Positions 44,021 to 53,270 of a stretch of DNA of 64,000 bases are shown in pieces. The notes under the pieces are model-generated. The model did not search any database. It had not been told where the DNA came from and was given only the letters and a program-made list of their open reading frames with translations. A program made the position numbers and the translations under genes. Within the stretch, counting starts at the first letter, position 1. Each line of letters starts with the position of its first letter. Source of the stretch: Lachnospiraceae bacterium 3-1 (lineage in GTDB: Bacteria; Bacillota; Clostridia; Lachnospirales; Lachnospiraceae); NCBI GenBank assembly GCA_000403255.2, contig KE159593.1, positions 455,445 to 519,444 of the forward strand. Direction: 5' to 3'.

Positions 44021-45361
44021 GTGGGAAATGGAAATCAGAGATTGTTGGGGGAAACACCCGTCAAAAAACTGATATGGAAAATGGCAATTCCTTCCATAAT
44101 GGGAGTAATGGCTTATAATTTATATAATATTGTAGATACTTTTTTTATTTCAAAGGGAGTGGGAGCGAATGCGGTTGGTGGGGTATCCGTATCATTTCCG
44201 TTATTTATTTTTTTGTCTGCGGTTTCTTCAACTTTGGGCAGCGGTGCAGCCTCAGTTATTTCCAGAGCCTTGGGTCAAAAGGATTATGAAAAGGCAAATA
44301 GGGCGGCAGCCAATACGTTCGGGTTGTTTTATCTGTTGGCAATTATGGTTACGGTCTTTGGTTTAATTTATTTGGAACAGCTATTATATATGATGGGAGT
44401 GACAGATGCTTTAATGCCTTATGCGAAAAGGTACACGAGGATTATTTTGATGGGAGCGGTGACAAGTACTGGTTTCTCAAATTTGATTCGTGCAGAAGGA
44501 AGCAGTAAATATGCCATGTATATTTGGGTTATTCCAATGAGTGTAAATGTCATACTGGACCCGATTTTTATTTTCGGACTGGACATGGGCGTGATCGGAG
44601 CGGCAGCGGCAACGGTGGTTTCCCAATGCGTTTCTATGGGAATGTTTTTATACTATTTTTTTATATCTGGAAAAAGCATATTAAGGATAAGGCTGAGGCA
44701 TTTTATACCGGATAAAAAGCTGCTGTGTGAAATATTTTTTATAGGGCTTCCATCTTTTTTGCAAATGATAGGACATGCTGTTTCTATTATAATTGTCAAT
44801 CAATTTCTTAAGAAATATGGCGGAGACTTATCGATTAACACATATGGCGTAGTAAGTAAAATCAATACTTTTTTTTCGATTCCTGTTACAGGATTTGTAC
44901 AAGGGCTTTCACCGATCATAGGATATAATAAAGGAGCAGGTAAAATTGAAAGAGTCAGGGAATCTATCAAGTTCTCCCTTTGCGTCGCTGGCGTATATAG
45001 TTTTTGGGGATATGTTGTGATTATGGTTTTGGCGTCACAATTGATGTATATTTTTACAGATGATAATGATATGATTGTTATGGGAAGCCATGTTTTGAAA
45101 ATTGTCAATTTAGGAATTTTATGTAGCAGCTTGCAGTCTGTTCAATCCGCATATTTTCAGGCAGTTGGAGAAAAAAAGGCGTCCTTGCTGGTAGCGCTGT
45201 GCAATCAAATTCTTTGTTTTATACCGATTCTGTTAATGATGTCTAAGGCATATGGATTGGATGGGGTTTGGTATGCTTTTCCGATGTCAACAACCATTGC
45301 TGTAATAATTTCTACTATTGTTCTTAGAAAGATTCTAAAAAAAGAGGGAGAAGGAATCTGA
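44021..45361 (+). CDS. MATE family efflux transporter
   Basis: 446 residues, twelve membrane segments, with the N-terminal MATE pattern (IPSIMGVMAYNLYNIVDTFFISKGVG) and internal symmetry of two six-helix halves. It begins with GTG at 44021 behind GAGGG, 13 bases after the kinase gene. Sodium- or proton-driven drug exporter. By position the likely exporter of the cluster product. Confidence 0.93.
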   Translation: MGNGNQRLLGETPVKKLIWKMAIPSIMGVMAYNLYNIVDTFFISKGVGANAVGGVSVSFPLFIFLSAVSSTLGSGAASVISRALGQKDYEKANRAAANTFGLFYLLAIMVTVFGLIYLEQLLYMMGVTDALMPYAKRYTRIILMGAVTSTGFSNLIRAEGSSKYAMYIWVIPMSVNVILDPIFIFGLDMGVIGAAAATVVSQCVSMGMFLYYFFISGKSILRIRLRHFIPDKKLLCEIFFIGLPSFLQMIGHAVSIIIVNQFLKKYGGDLSINTYGVVSKINTFFSIPVTGFVQGLSPIIGYNKGAGKIERVRESIKFSLCVAGVYSFWGYVVIMVLASQLMYIFTDDNDMIVMGSHVLKIVNLGILCSSLQSVQSAYFQAVGEKKASLLVALCNQILCFIPILLMMSKAYGLDGVWYAFPMSTTIAVIISTIVLRKILKKEGEGI

Positions 45362-45419
45362 TATCAAAAAGGCGCTGATAAAATCATGTGTGTTACCAAG
45401 AAAAGGATGGTGGACGTAA

Positions 45420-46133
45420 ATGATTCGAATAGCTATTGTAGAAGATGAAGAATTATATGTGAAGGAATTGATGGAATATCTGGAAAGATATCAGAAGGAT
45501 TATGAGGAGAAATTTGAGATTACCGTTTATAGGGACGGAGATGGAATCACGGCTGGTTATAAAGCACAATTTGATATTATTTTAATGGATATTCAAATGG
45601 AATTTGTAGATGGCATGACAGCTGCAAAAGAGATACGGGAAATAGATTCTAAAGTGGTTATCATTTTTATTACAAATATTTCCCAGTATGCAATTAAAGG
45701 TTACGAAGTAGGGGCGTTGGATTATATCTTAAAACCGGTATCTTATTTTATATTTAGCCGGAAATTTATGCGGGCAATTGCCAAGGTGAAAAAGCGGGAA
45801 AGAAAAGATATTGTTATTCAGACCAAAAGGGGAGTGGTACGTCTAGATATTTCAAATATACAATATATAGAAAGCTTTGACCATAATTTGGTTTTTCATA
45901 CAGATGGAAAGGATTATATTTCCAATATGACGATGAAATTTATTGAAAAGGAACTGGAGAACTTCTCTTTTTCTCGTGGAAACCATTGCTATTTGATTAA
46001 TCTTGAGCATGTAGATGGAATAGAAGATAAGTGTGCCGTCGTAAAAGGAAAGCGGCTTCAAATCAGCCGTCCCAGGAGAAATGGATTTATGAAGGATTTG
46101 ACGAGATACTGGGGGGAGGAAGGACGAGGATGA
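45420..46133 (+). CDS. LytTR family response regulator (second paralogue)
   Basis: 237 residues. Receiver (IAIVEDEEL, IILMDIQMEFVDG, DYILKPVSYF) and LytTR domain (SRGNHCYLINLEHVDGI). Close paralogue of 36944-37651. It overlaps the GHKL kinase gene by 4 bases (ATGA), forming an AgrA/AgrC-like pair. It lies at the end of the biosynthetic operon, on the same strand, 58 bases after the MATE gene. Confidence 0.93.
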   Translation: MIRIAIVEDEELYVKELMEYLERYQKDYEEKFEITVYRDGDGITAGYKAQFDIILMDIQMEFVDGMTAAKEIREIDSKVVIIFITNISQYAIKGYEVGALDYILKPVSYFIFSRKFMRAIAKVKKRERKDIVIQTKRGVVRLDISNIQYIESFDHNLVFHTDGKDYISNMTMKFIEKELENFSFSRGNHCYLINLEHVDGIEDKCAVVKGKRLQISRPRRNGFMKDLTRYWGEEGRG

Positions 46134-47440
46134 AAGATATGTATGGAGTTTTGCCAGATATACCTAGGTTTTATACAGCGCTGGCGGAATGGCTGGCCTG
46201 TTTGCTCTGCATTTTGAAGATGAAAAGAAGAATTAATGGTTGGAAGCTGGTGGCAGTGGCAGTATGCGTGTTGATTGTGCAGTCATTCTTTTTGATTATG
46301 ACGGATAACGAGGAAGGGTTTTTGTGGATCTTGTGTATGGCAATAGCAGTAGGAATTATGTACCTCTTCATTTTCAGCAGCTGCAAAATGGGGGCGAAGG
46401 ATACGGGGTATTGTTGTGTGCGTGCCTTTGTTCTTGCAGAGTTCATGGCGTCATTGGAATGGGAGGTGGAATGCTTTTTCTATTATGATATGAAATGGAA
46501 CCATGCATGGAATAGGGTGTTGTGGTTAGCAGTTACTTATAGTGGAGTCTGCTTGGCCTGCTGTTTAATCGAAGGAAAACTGTTGAAACAGGAGAAGGAC
46601 CTTGATATTGAAAACAGAGAGCTTATTTCCTGTATCATTATAGGAGCGGCGGTATTTTTAATGAGTAACTTAGGGTACACATCATTAAAAACTCCATTTA
46701 CAGTTACATTATATCCGGAAATATTTATCATCCGAACAATGATTGACCTTGGTGGTATTGCGATCTTGTATGCCTATCATTTGCAGAGGATAAATTTGCG
46801 TATACGTTATGAATATGAAAGTATGCAAAACATCTTACATCATCAATATATTCAGTATGAACAGTCTCAGGAGGCCATAGATCTTATTAATTATAAATAT
46901 CATGATTTAAAGCACTATATCCTTATGTTGAAATTGGAAGAAAATGAGCAAAAGAGAAATGATTGTCTCAAACAGATGGAAGAAGAGTTAAAAGGATATG
47001 GAATGCAGTACAAAACCGGGAATCAAGTGTTGGATACACTGCTTACTTCTAAAAATTTATATTGTACGAAAAAGCAAATTGTCATGACATGCGTTGTGGA
47101 TGGAGCATTATTTGATTTTATGGATGACATAGATATATGTTCTATTTTTGGCAATGCACTGGATAATGCCATAGAATGTGAGGAAAAAATACAAGTAGGG
47201 AAAAGATTAATTGAAGTGACTGCTTTTTCACAGAGAAAATTCTTGATTATCCGATTTGAGAATTATTATGAAGGGGAACTGGAATTTCAAAGGGGGCTCC
47301 CAATCACGACGAAAAAGGAAACACAATTCCATGGATATGGTTTGAAAAGTCTTTGTTATACCGTTCGGAAGTATGGTGGGGAGGTGGATATCTCCACACA
47401 GGAAAATTGGTTCAGCCTAAAAATATTAATTCCAATGTAA
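46130..47440 (+). CDS. AgrC/ComD-like sensor kinase (GHKL)
   Basis: 436 residues from ATG 46130. Six or seven membrane segments fill the first ~220 residues, followed by a short coiled coil, phospho-His region INYKYHDLKHYILML, N-box IFGNALDNAIECEE and G-box FHGYGLKSLCYTVRKYGG. This is the topology of peptide-pheromone receptors AgrC and ComD. No agrB/agrD-like genes adjoin it, so the signal is unknown. The product of the cluster or a separate peptide are possibilities. Confidence 0.9.
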   Translation: MKDMYGVLPDIPRFYTALAEWLACLLCILKMKRRINGWKLVAVAVCVLIVQSFFLIMTDNEEGFLWILCMAIAVGIMYLFIFSSCKMGAKDTGYCCVRAFVLAEFMASLEWEVECFFYYDMKWNHAWNRVLWLAVTYSGVCLACCLIEGKLLKQEKDLDIENRELISCIIIGAAVFLMSNLGYTSLKTPFTVTLYPEIFIIRTMIDLGGIAILYAYHLQRINLRIRYEYESMQNILHHQYIQYEQSQEAIDLINYKYHDLKHYILMLKLEENEQKRNDCLKQMEEELKGYGMQYKTGNQVLDTLLTSKNLYCTKKQIVMTCVVDGALFDFMDDIDICSIFGNALDNAIECEEKIQVGKRLIEVTAFSQRKFLIIRFENYYEGELEFQRGLPITTKKETQFHGYGLKSLCYTVRKYGGEVDISTQENWFSLKILIPM

Positions 47441-47453
47441 CGAAAATAAATAT

Positions 47454-47631
47454 GGTATAATCTAGGCAAAATATACAAAAACAGTCAATGAAAATTATGT
47501 ATATAGTACAAATGGACTACAAATCATGCAGAAAAAAGTACAGGTTACGGAAAAATATGCACAATAGAAAGAATACTGATATACTTTAAAAAGTTCCCGG
47601 GAAACGTAAAAAGAAAAGAGGAGGAAAAAAG
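47454..47631 (+). promoter_or_regulatory. Leader region of the GH3 pair
   Basis: The 191-base gap carries an extended -10 (TGGTATAAT, TATAAT at 47454-47459) close to the kinase stop and a second -10-like TATACT at 47580-47585 without a -35 box. A single LytTR-like half site (complement of GGTTACGGA, 47543-47551) lies upstream of the latter, but its partner 21 bases away is poor. RBS GAGGAGG before ATG 47632. Confidence 0.4.
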
Positions 47632-50600
47632 ATGGTTGATTTTTTAGCGAACTTATTGGGACCTATTTTTACGAGTTATGGAGTCAGTGAAGCGGATTTG
47701 ATGTCTTACCTTACACAGCTTATCGGGTACGTGTATGTTATTCTTGGGGCATTGGCTGTGATGGTGATTGTGCTAATCGCTGCAATAAAAGTAAAAAAGG
47801 GCTTCAAGCACATTGTCCGCTGGCAGGCTGTCCTAGCCTTTGTAGCAGTTGTTACAATAGTGGTAAATATGATTTGCTATGGACCGATGTATGGAAATGT
47901 TTCAGGGTATTTGAATGCAGCGGATGTAACGTTAAGTGAGGATACGGTAACAAAGAGCAGGGACATGGTTCAGCGTATTGGAGAAGAAGGCATGGTTTTG
48001 GCAAAGAATGAGAAACTTCTGCCTTTGGATTCCGATGTGAAGAAACTGAATGTATTTGGATGGGGTTCTACCATTCCATTTTTCGGCGGTACAGGTTCGG
48101 GATCTTCGGATGCTTCGACAGCAGTAGGAATTCTTCAGTCTTTACAGAATGCGGGATACGAAACAAATCAGGCGTTGACAGATATGTATGTAGAATATTG
48201 TGCAGAACGTCCAGTATTGTCCATGGGCTCACAGGATTGGACGCTTCCAGAACCTACAGTGGATTCTTATACAGATGAAATTATGAATCAAGCAAAGGAA
48301 TTTTCGGATACTGCAGTAATTGTAATTGGACGTCCTGGCGGTGAAGGCGCAGACCTTCCGGTTGACATGAATGCTGTTATTAAAGGTACATATAATCCGG
48401 CAGAAGAGGTTTCCGCAGCGCCGGCTAATTATAATTCTATGAATGCTACCTATAAAAATAATGGGGACTATGATGATTTTGAAAAGGGAGAATCTTATCT
48501 TGAACTTTCTAAAACAGAAGAAGATATGGTTGAGAAGGTTTGTTCTGAATTTGACAATGTCATTGTTATCATTAATGCAAGTAATGCAATGGAATTGGGA
48601 TGGGTAGACGAATATAAGCAGATAGGCGCTGTAATTTTGGCTCCTCCAGGAGGCGCTTGCGGATTTGCGGCATTAGGTGAAATTATTAATGGTTCGGTAA
48701 ATCCATCAGGAAAGACAGCAGATACTTTTGTGAAAGATTTATTGAAAACACCTTACATTCATAATATTGGAAACAATGCCTATACTAATGTGGATGATTT
48801 AAAAAAGCAGATTGCAGAAGCAGATTCTTCTGCTGAGGGAAATATTGCTTTTGCAAATTATGTGGAAGGAATTTATGTTGGATATAAATTCTATGAAACA
48901 GCAGCCGAAGAAGGATTGATCAAGTATGATGAGTATGTACAGTACCCATTTGGCTATGGATTAAGTTATACAACTTTTGAAAAGAAAATTGAGAACTTTA
49001 AAGATAATGGGGATTCTGTTTCTTTCGATGTGACAGTAGAGAATACCGGAGATGTGGCCGGTAAAGATACAGTTGAGATTTATTATACTCCTCCATATAA
49101 TAACGGGGGGATTGAAAAAGCTTCGGCTAATTTGGTTCAGTTTGAGAAAACAGAAGAATTGGACCCAGGGGCTTCGCAGACAGTTTCTTTTGAAATCAAT
49201 AAGGAAGAAATGGCTGCTTATGATTCAGAAGGGGTAAAAATAAAAGGAGGCGGCTATATTTTAGAAGCTGGGGAATATGTAATATCGGTGCGTTCAGATT
49301 CCCATACAGTGATTGAGGAAGAGAAATTTACTGTAAAAGATGATATTGACTACAGTAAAGAAGGACGCTCCAGTGATCAGGAAATTGCTGTCAACCAGTT
49401 CCAGGATTACTCTCGTGGAGATTTTGTGCAGTTGTCCAGGGCAGATGGTTTTGCCAACTATGAGGAAGCATGTGGGGAATTAAAAGAGGAACAATATGTA
49501 ATGTCTGATACAACCCGGGCGGAGATAGAAGAGGATGCATTTGGAATTTATGATGGAACCTTGTATAACGATGACGCAGACGAGATGCCAGTGATGGGGG
49601 CTGATAATGGTCTGGCGCTCTATGATATGGTCGGGCTGGACTATGATGATGCAAAATGGGAGGAATTGCTGGATCAGATGAGCTTTGAGGATATGTCAAC
49701 GTTAATTAATCTAGGCGGATGGCAGACAGCGGAAGTGAAATCAATTGGAAAAGTTGCAACGAATGACTGTGATGGACCAGCAGGGTTAAGCCACTTTATT
49801 ACAGGCGCAATGGGTACGGCATATTCCTCAGAAGTACTGATGGCGCAAACATGGAATAAAAAGCTTATGTATGAAGTTGGCCAGGCAATGGGTCAGGAAT
49901 ATGCAGAGGTAAGCAATTACGGCTGGTATGGTCCGGCAATGAACACTCACCGCTCCGCATTTGCAGGACGGAATTTTGAATATTATTCAGAAGATGGAGT
50001 CCTTGCAGGATACTTAGCTGCAAACGAAATTAATGGCGCAGCGGAGCATGGCGTATATGCATATATCAAGCACTTTGCAGTAAACGATCAGGAGATAAAC
50101 CGATGCGCGTTCCTTATGACTTTCGCTTCCGAGCAGGCCATCCGGGAAATATATTTAAAGCCCTTTGAACTTGCGGTGAAAGGGTTTGAAGGAAAAGCTA
50201 TGGCAGCAATGTCTTCCTTTAACTTTATTGGTACAGAGCCAAGCTGCGGTAATGAACATTTGTTGAATAATGTTTTGCGCGGCGAATGGGGATTTGTAGG
50301 AATGGTTGAGTCAGACTACGATGGTTCTTATGGATATATGATTACCGATCATTGTATCCGAAGCGGGAATGATTTAATGCTGGGATTTGGTTCTGCTGAG
50401 TCCAATGTCCTGTCAGATAAAAGCGCTACGGCTGTCAAAGCTATGCGTCAGGCAAGCAAGAACATCCTTTACACGGTTGCCAACAGTGGAAACTATGCAG
50501 GAGATAAAGATCCTGCAGGTATCATGACAAATATGACAAAGACTTTTATCACAGTTGACGTAATGGTAGTTTTGCTTATTCTTGCAGTGGAAGCAGTTTT

Positions 50601-50646
50601 GATTTTGCGCTATTTGAAAAAGAAAAAGGCTGTTTCTGTGGAATAG
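47632..50646 (+). CDS. Membrane-anchored GH3 glycosidase with permuted domains
   Basis: 1004 residues. Two membrane segments at the N-terminus (about 28-55 and 60-85) and one at the C-terminus (about 970-992). The GH3 domains run in reverse order. The (alpha/beta)6 C-domain comes first (MVQRIGEEGMVLAKNEKLLPL ...), then a fibronectin III-like domain (YPFGYGLSYTTFEKK ... TVENTGDVAGKDTVEIYY), then the TIM-barrel N-domain (TNDCDGPAGLSHF ... GRNFEYYSEDGVLAG ... AYIKHFAVNDQE). The likely nucleophile is D895 in MVESDYDGSYG. Permuted beta-glucosidases are known from rumen Firmicutes; the double membrane anchoring is less common. Substrate probably a beta-glucoside or xyloside. Confidence 0.9.
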   Translation: MVDFLANLLGPIFTSYGVSEADLMSYLTQLIGYVYVILGALAVMVIVLIAAIKVKKGFKHIVRWQAVLAFVAVVTIVVNMICYGPMYGNVSGYLNAADVTLSEDTVTKSRDMVQRIGEEGMVLAKNEKLLPLDSDVKKLNVFGWGSTIPFFGGTGSGSSDASTAVGILQSLQNAGYETNQALTDMYVEYCAERPVLSMGSQDWTLPEPTVDSYTDEIMNQAKEFSDTAVIVIGRPGGEGADLPVDMNAVIKGTYNPAEEVSAAPANYNSMNATYKNNGDYDDFEKGESYLELSKTEEDMVEKVCSEFDNVIVIINASNAMELGWVDEYKQIGAVILAPPGGACGFAALGEIINGSVNPSGKTADTFVKDLLKTPYIHNIGNNAYTNVDDLKKQIAEADSSAEGNIAFANYVEGIYVGYKFYETAAEEGLIKYDEYVQYPFGYGLSYTTFEKKIENFKDNGDSVSFDVTVENTGDVAGKDTVEIYYTPPYNNGGIEKASANLVQFEKTEELDPGASQTVSFEINKEEMAAYDSEGVKIKGGGYILEAGEYVISVRSDSHTVIEEEKFTVKDDIDYSKEGRSSDQEIAVNQFQDYSRGDFVQLSRADGFANYEEACGELKEEQYVMSDTTRAEIEEDAFGIYDGTLYNDDADEMPVMGADNGLALYDMVGLDYDDAKWEELLDQMSFEDMSTLINLGGWQTAEVKSIGKVATNDCDGPAGLSHFITGAMGTAYSSEVLMAQTWNKKLMYEVGQAMGQEYAEVSNYGWYGPAMNTHRSAFAGRNFEYYSEDGVLAGYLAANEINGAAEHGVYAYIKHFAVNDQEINRCAFLMTFASEQAIREIYLKPFELAVKGFEGKAMAAMSSFNFIGTEPSCGNEHLLNNVLRGEWGFVGMVESDYDGSYGYMITDHCIRSGNDLMLGFGSAESNVLSDKSATAVKAMRQASKNILYTVANSGNYAGDKDPAGIMTNMTKTFITVDVMVVLLILAVEAVLILRYLKKKKAVSVE

Positions 50647-50699
50647 AAAATATTTCTTTACTGGAAAAGGATCAAGGCTTTTGTGTGAAAAGGGGAAGT

Positions 50700-50733
50700 T
50701 GTTGCGGCGGCTTATCTGACAGCCGCCGCAACA
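50700..50733 (+). terminator. Strong terminator after the permuted GH3 gene
   Basis: Perfect 13-bp GC-rich stem TGTTGCGGCGGCT (50700-50712) with 50721-50733, 8-base loop, followed by TCCCATTTTTC. It separates the two GH3 genes transcriptionally, at least in part. Confidence 0.85.
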
Positions 50734-50830
50734 TCCCATTTTTCATTCTATAGGAAAGACCTTGTCACGATAAAGCGTGAAAGAATTCCGCTTTGTTCTA
50801 TCAGTATTTTATAAAAAGAAGGTGAGAAGC

Positions 50831-53248
50831 TTGGATGTTAAGAATATTGTTCAAAAAATGAATCTGGAAGAAAAATGTTATCTGCTCTCTGGCAAGGATT
50901 TTTGGCAGACTCGCTCCGTAGGACGAGTGGGAATCTCGAGTGTGACGCTTTCTGACGGGCCTCATGGAATCCGGAAACAGGAGGGGGCAAGTGACCAATT
51001 GGGATTAAACGGCAGTGTGCCGGCTACTTGTTTTCCTACAGCGGCGACGATTGCCAATAGTTGGGATCCAGAACTTGGGGAGGAAATTGGAACTTACCTT
51101 GGGACAGAGGCTGCATCACAGGATGTCTGTGTCTTGCTGGGGCCGGGGCTCAATATAAAAAGAAGCCCGTTATGCGGACGTAATTTTGAATATTTCAGTG
51201 AGGATCCCTATTTGGCAGGAAAAATGGCGGCAGGATATGTAAAGGGTATTCAATCCAAAGGTGTGGGGGCATGTCCGAAACATTTTGCTGTGAACTCACA
51301 GGAATTTCGCCGCATGGCAAGTGATTCCGTTTTGGATGAAAGGACTCTACGGGAAATCTATCTGACTGGCTTTGAGATTGTAGTCAAAGAGGCAAAGCCT
51401 AAGTCAATCATGTCATCTTATAATCGCGTGAACGGCGTTTATGCCAATGAAAATGAACATCTTCTTCAGGAAATTCTCAGGGATGAATGGGGGTTTGACG
51501 GTTTTGTGGTGTCAGACTGGGGAGCTTCCAATGACCATACGGCAGGGGTGGCCGCTGGTTCCCACTTAGAGATGCCCACCACAGGTGGAGATTCTGATGA
51601 AGAATTGCTCAGTGCCGTAAAAAGTGGAAAACTGGATGAGAAGCTGTTAGATCAACGGGTGGAGGAACTTCTGAGTGCAATCCTGTCTTTGCGTGAAGCG
51701 GTTGATAAGAACAAGGGAAAGAGGTTTGATATTGAAAAGCATCATGCCATGGCCAGGAAAGCAGCGGAACAAAGCATTGTTCTTCTAAAGAATGAAAATC
51801 ATATTCTTCCTCTTAAGGAAGGAAAAAAGGTGGCGGTTGTCGGTGATTTTGCGAAAACACCCCGGTATCAGGGAGCTGGTTCCTCTGTTGTGAATCCCAC
51901 AAGGTTGGATTCTACGATGGATGTGATAGGAAATTTCCCCATAGAATTCTTAGGATTTGCAGCAGGGTACCGACGAACAGGAGAGGCAGATGCTGGGCTT
52001 GTGAAGGAAGCATCAGACCTTGCAGCAAGGGCAGATGTTGTGCTTTTATATATTGGGCTGGATGAAATATCAGAGTCTGAAGGGTTAGATCGTTCGCATA
52101 TGAGAATTCCAGACAACCAGATAAAATTGCTTGAAAAAATAGCGTCAGTAAATCGGCATGTAGTTGCGGTGCTTTCCGGCGGCTCCTCAATAGAAATGCC
52201 TTGGATTAATAAATGTGAAGCTGTTGTGCATGGATATTTAAGCGGACAGGCGGGCGCGGCAGCTATGCTGAATGTCATTATTGGAAAGGTAAACCCATCT
52301 GGGAAGCTAAATGAGACATATCCGCTAAAATATGAGGATATTCCATCTGCTCCGTATTTTCCAGCTAAGGAACGCAGTGCAGAGTATAGGGAAGGATTGT
52401 ATGTAGGTTATCGGTATTTTGAAACAGTAGGGAAACCAGTCCTGTTTCCTTTTGGATTTGGACTAAGTTACACAACCTTTCGCTATAGTAATCTGAAATT
52501 AAGTGAAAAAAAGGCAGTTTTTGATCTTACAAATACAGGGGACAGGGATGGCGCGGAAGTAGCGCAGCTATATATTAGTGCAAAATGTGATGGAGTATAC
52601 CGTCCGAGGAAGGAACTGAAAGGTTTTCGTAAAATATTTTTAAATGCCGGTGAAACAAGGACGGTGGAGATTCCCTTAAATAGGGATGCATTCCGTTATT
52701 TTAACGTGAAGACAAACCAGTTTGAAATTGAAAGTGGAAAATATGAAATCTTAATTGGAGCCAGTGCAACAGATATCCGGCTGTCTGGGACGGTAGATGT
52801 GGTTGGAACAAATGCGCCTCTTCCCTATGATATGGCACAGCTTAGGAATTATGCATCTGGAGATATTACGCATATATCAGATAAAGAATTTGAAACACTA
52901 TTAGGGCATAAAATACCGAATGGACATTGGAGCGGAAAGCTGGACCGGAATGATGCAATCTGTCAGATGTATTATGCGAAAAGCGCTCCGGCAAGGCTGG
53001 TATATAAGATTATGACAAAGATACTCAATAATAGCATGGCAAAGGGGAAGCCGGATTTGAATATTATGTTTATTTATAACATGCCTTTCAGGGCTATTGG
53101 AAAGATGGCAGGCGGTATGTGCAGCCAGGAGATGGTGGATGGGATTATGAGGATTGTAAACGGCCATTTCTTCAGAGGGCTGGGTCAGGTAATTGGCGGA
53201 TTTTTCCGTCAGCGCAAGGTCATGAAAAAAGCGAATAAAATGAAGTAG
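50831..53248 (+). CDS. Glycoside hydrolase family 3 beta-glucosidase-type enzyme
   Basis: 805 residues from TTG 50831, which has AAGGTGAG just upstream; GTG 50777 would add 18 residues without a site. Normal GH3 order: TIM barrel (TLSDGPHGIRKQEG, LGPGLNIKRSPLCGRNFEYF, GVGACPKHFAVNSQE, nucleophile D229 in VVSDWGASNDHT), the alpha/beta sandwich (EQSIVLLKNENHILPL) and the fibronectin III-like domain (FPFGFGLSYTTFRY). The C-terminal 130 residues are an extra extension without recognised motif. No signal peptide, so probably cytoplasmic, acting on imported oligosaccharides. Confidence 0.92.
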   Translation: MDVKNIVQKMNLEEKCYLLSGKDFWQTRSVGRVGISSVTLSDGPHGIRKQEGASDQLGLNGSVPATCFPTAATIANSWDPELGEEIGTYLGTEAASQDVCVLLGPGLNIKRSPLCGRNFEYFSEDPYLAGKMAAGYVKGIQSKGVGACPKHFAVNSQEFRRMASDSVLDERTLREIYLTGFEIVVKEAKPKSIMSSYNRVNGVYANENEHLLQEILRDEWGFDGFVVSDWGASNDHTAGVAAGSHLEMPTTGGDSDEELLSAVKSGKLDEKLLDQRVEELLSAILSLREAVDKNKGKRFDIEKHHAMARKAAEQSIVLLKNENHILPLKEGKKVAVVGDFAKTPRYQGAGSSVVNPTRLDSTMDVIGNFPIEFLGFAAGYRRTGEADAGLVKEASDLAARADVVLLYIGLDEISESEGLDRSHMRIPDNQIKLLEKIASVNRHVVAVLSGGSSIEMPWINKCEAVVHGYLSGQAGAAAMLNVIIGKVNPSGKLNETYPLKYEDIPSAPYFPAKERSAEYREGLYVGYRYFETVGKPVLFPFGFGLSYTTFRYSNLKLSEKKAVFDLTNTGDRDGAEVAQLYISAKCDGVYRPRKELKGFRKIFLNAGETRTVEIPLNRDAFRYFNVKTNQFEIESGKYEILIGASATDIRLSGTVDVVGTNAPLPYDMAQLRNYASGDITHISDKEFETLLGHKIPNGHWSGKLDRNDAICQMYYAKSAPARLVYKIMTKILNNSMAKGKPDLNIMFIYNMPFRAIGKMAGGMCSQEMVDGIMRIVNGHFFRGLGQVIGGFFRQRKVMKKANKMK

Positions 53249-53270
53249 CGTGCAGTTGGAGGTGGAACTC

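Noticed and set aside
47497..47589. 30-codon ORF with one cysteine after the AgrC-like kinase, considered as a signal peptide gene
   Set aside because: No ribosome site, very basic, no leader or processing motif, no AgrB-like protease nearby.
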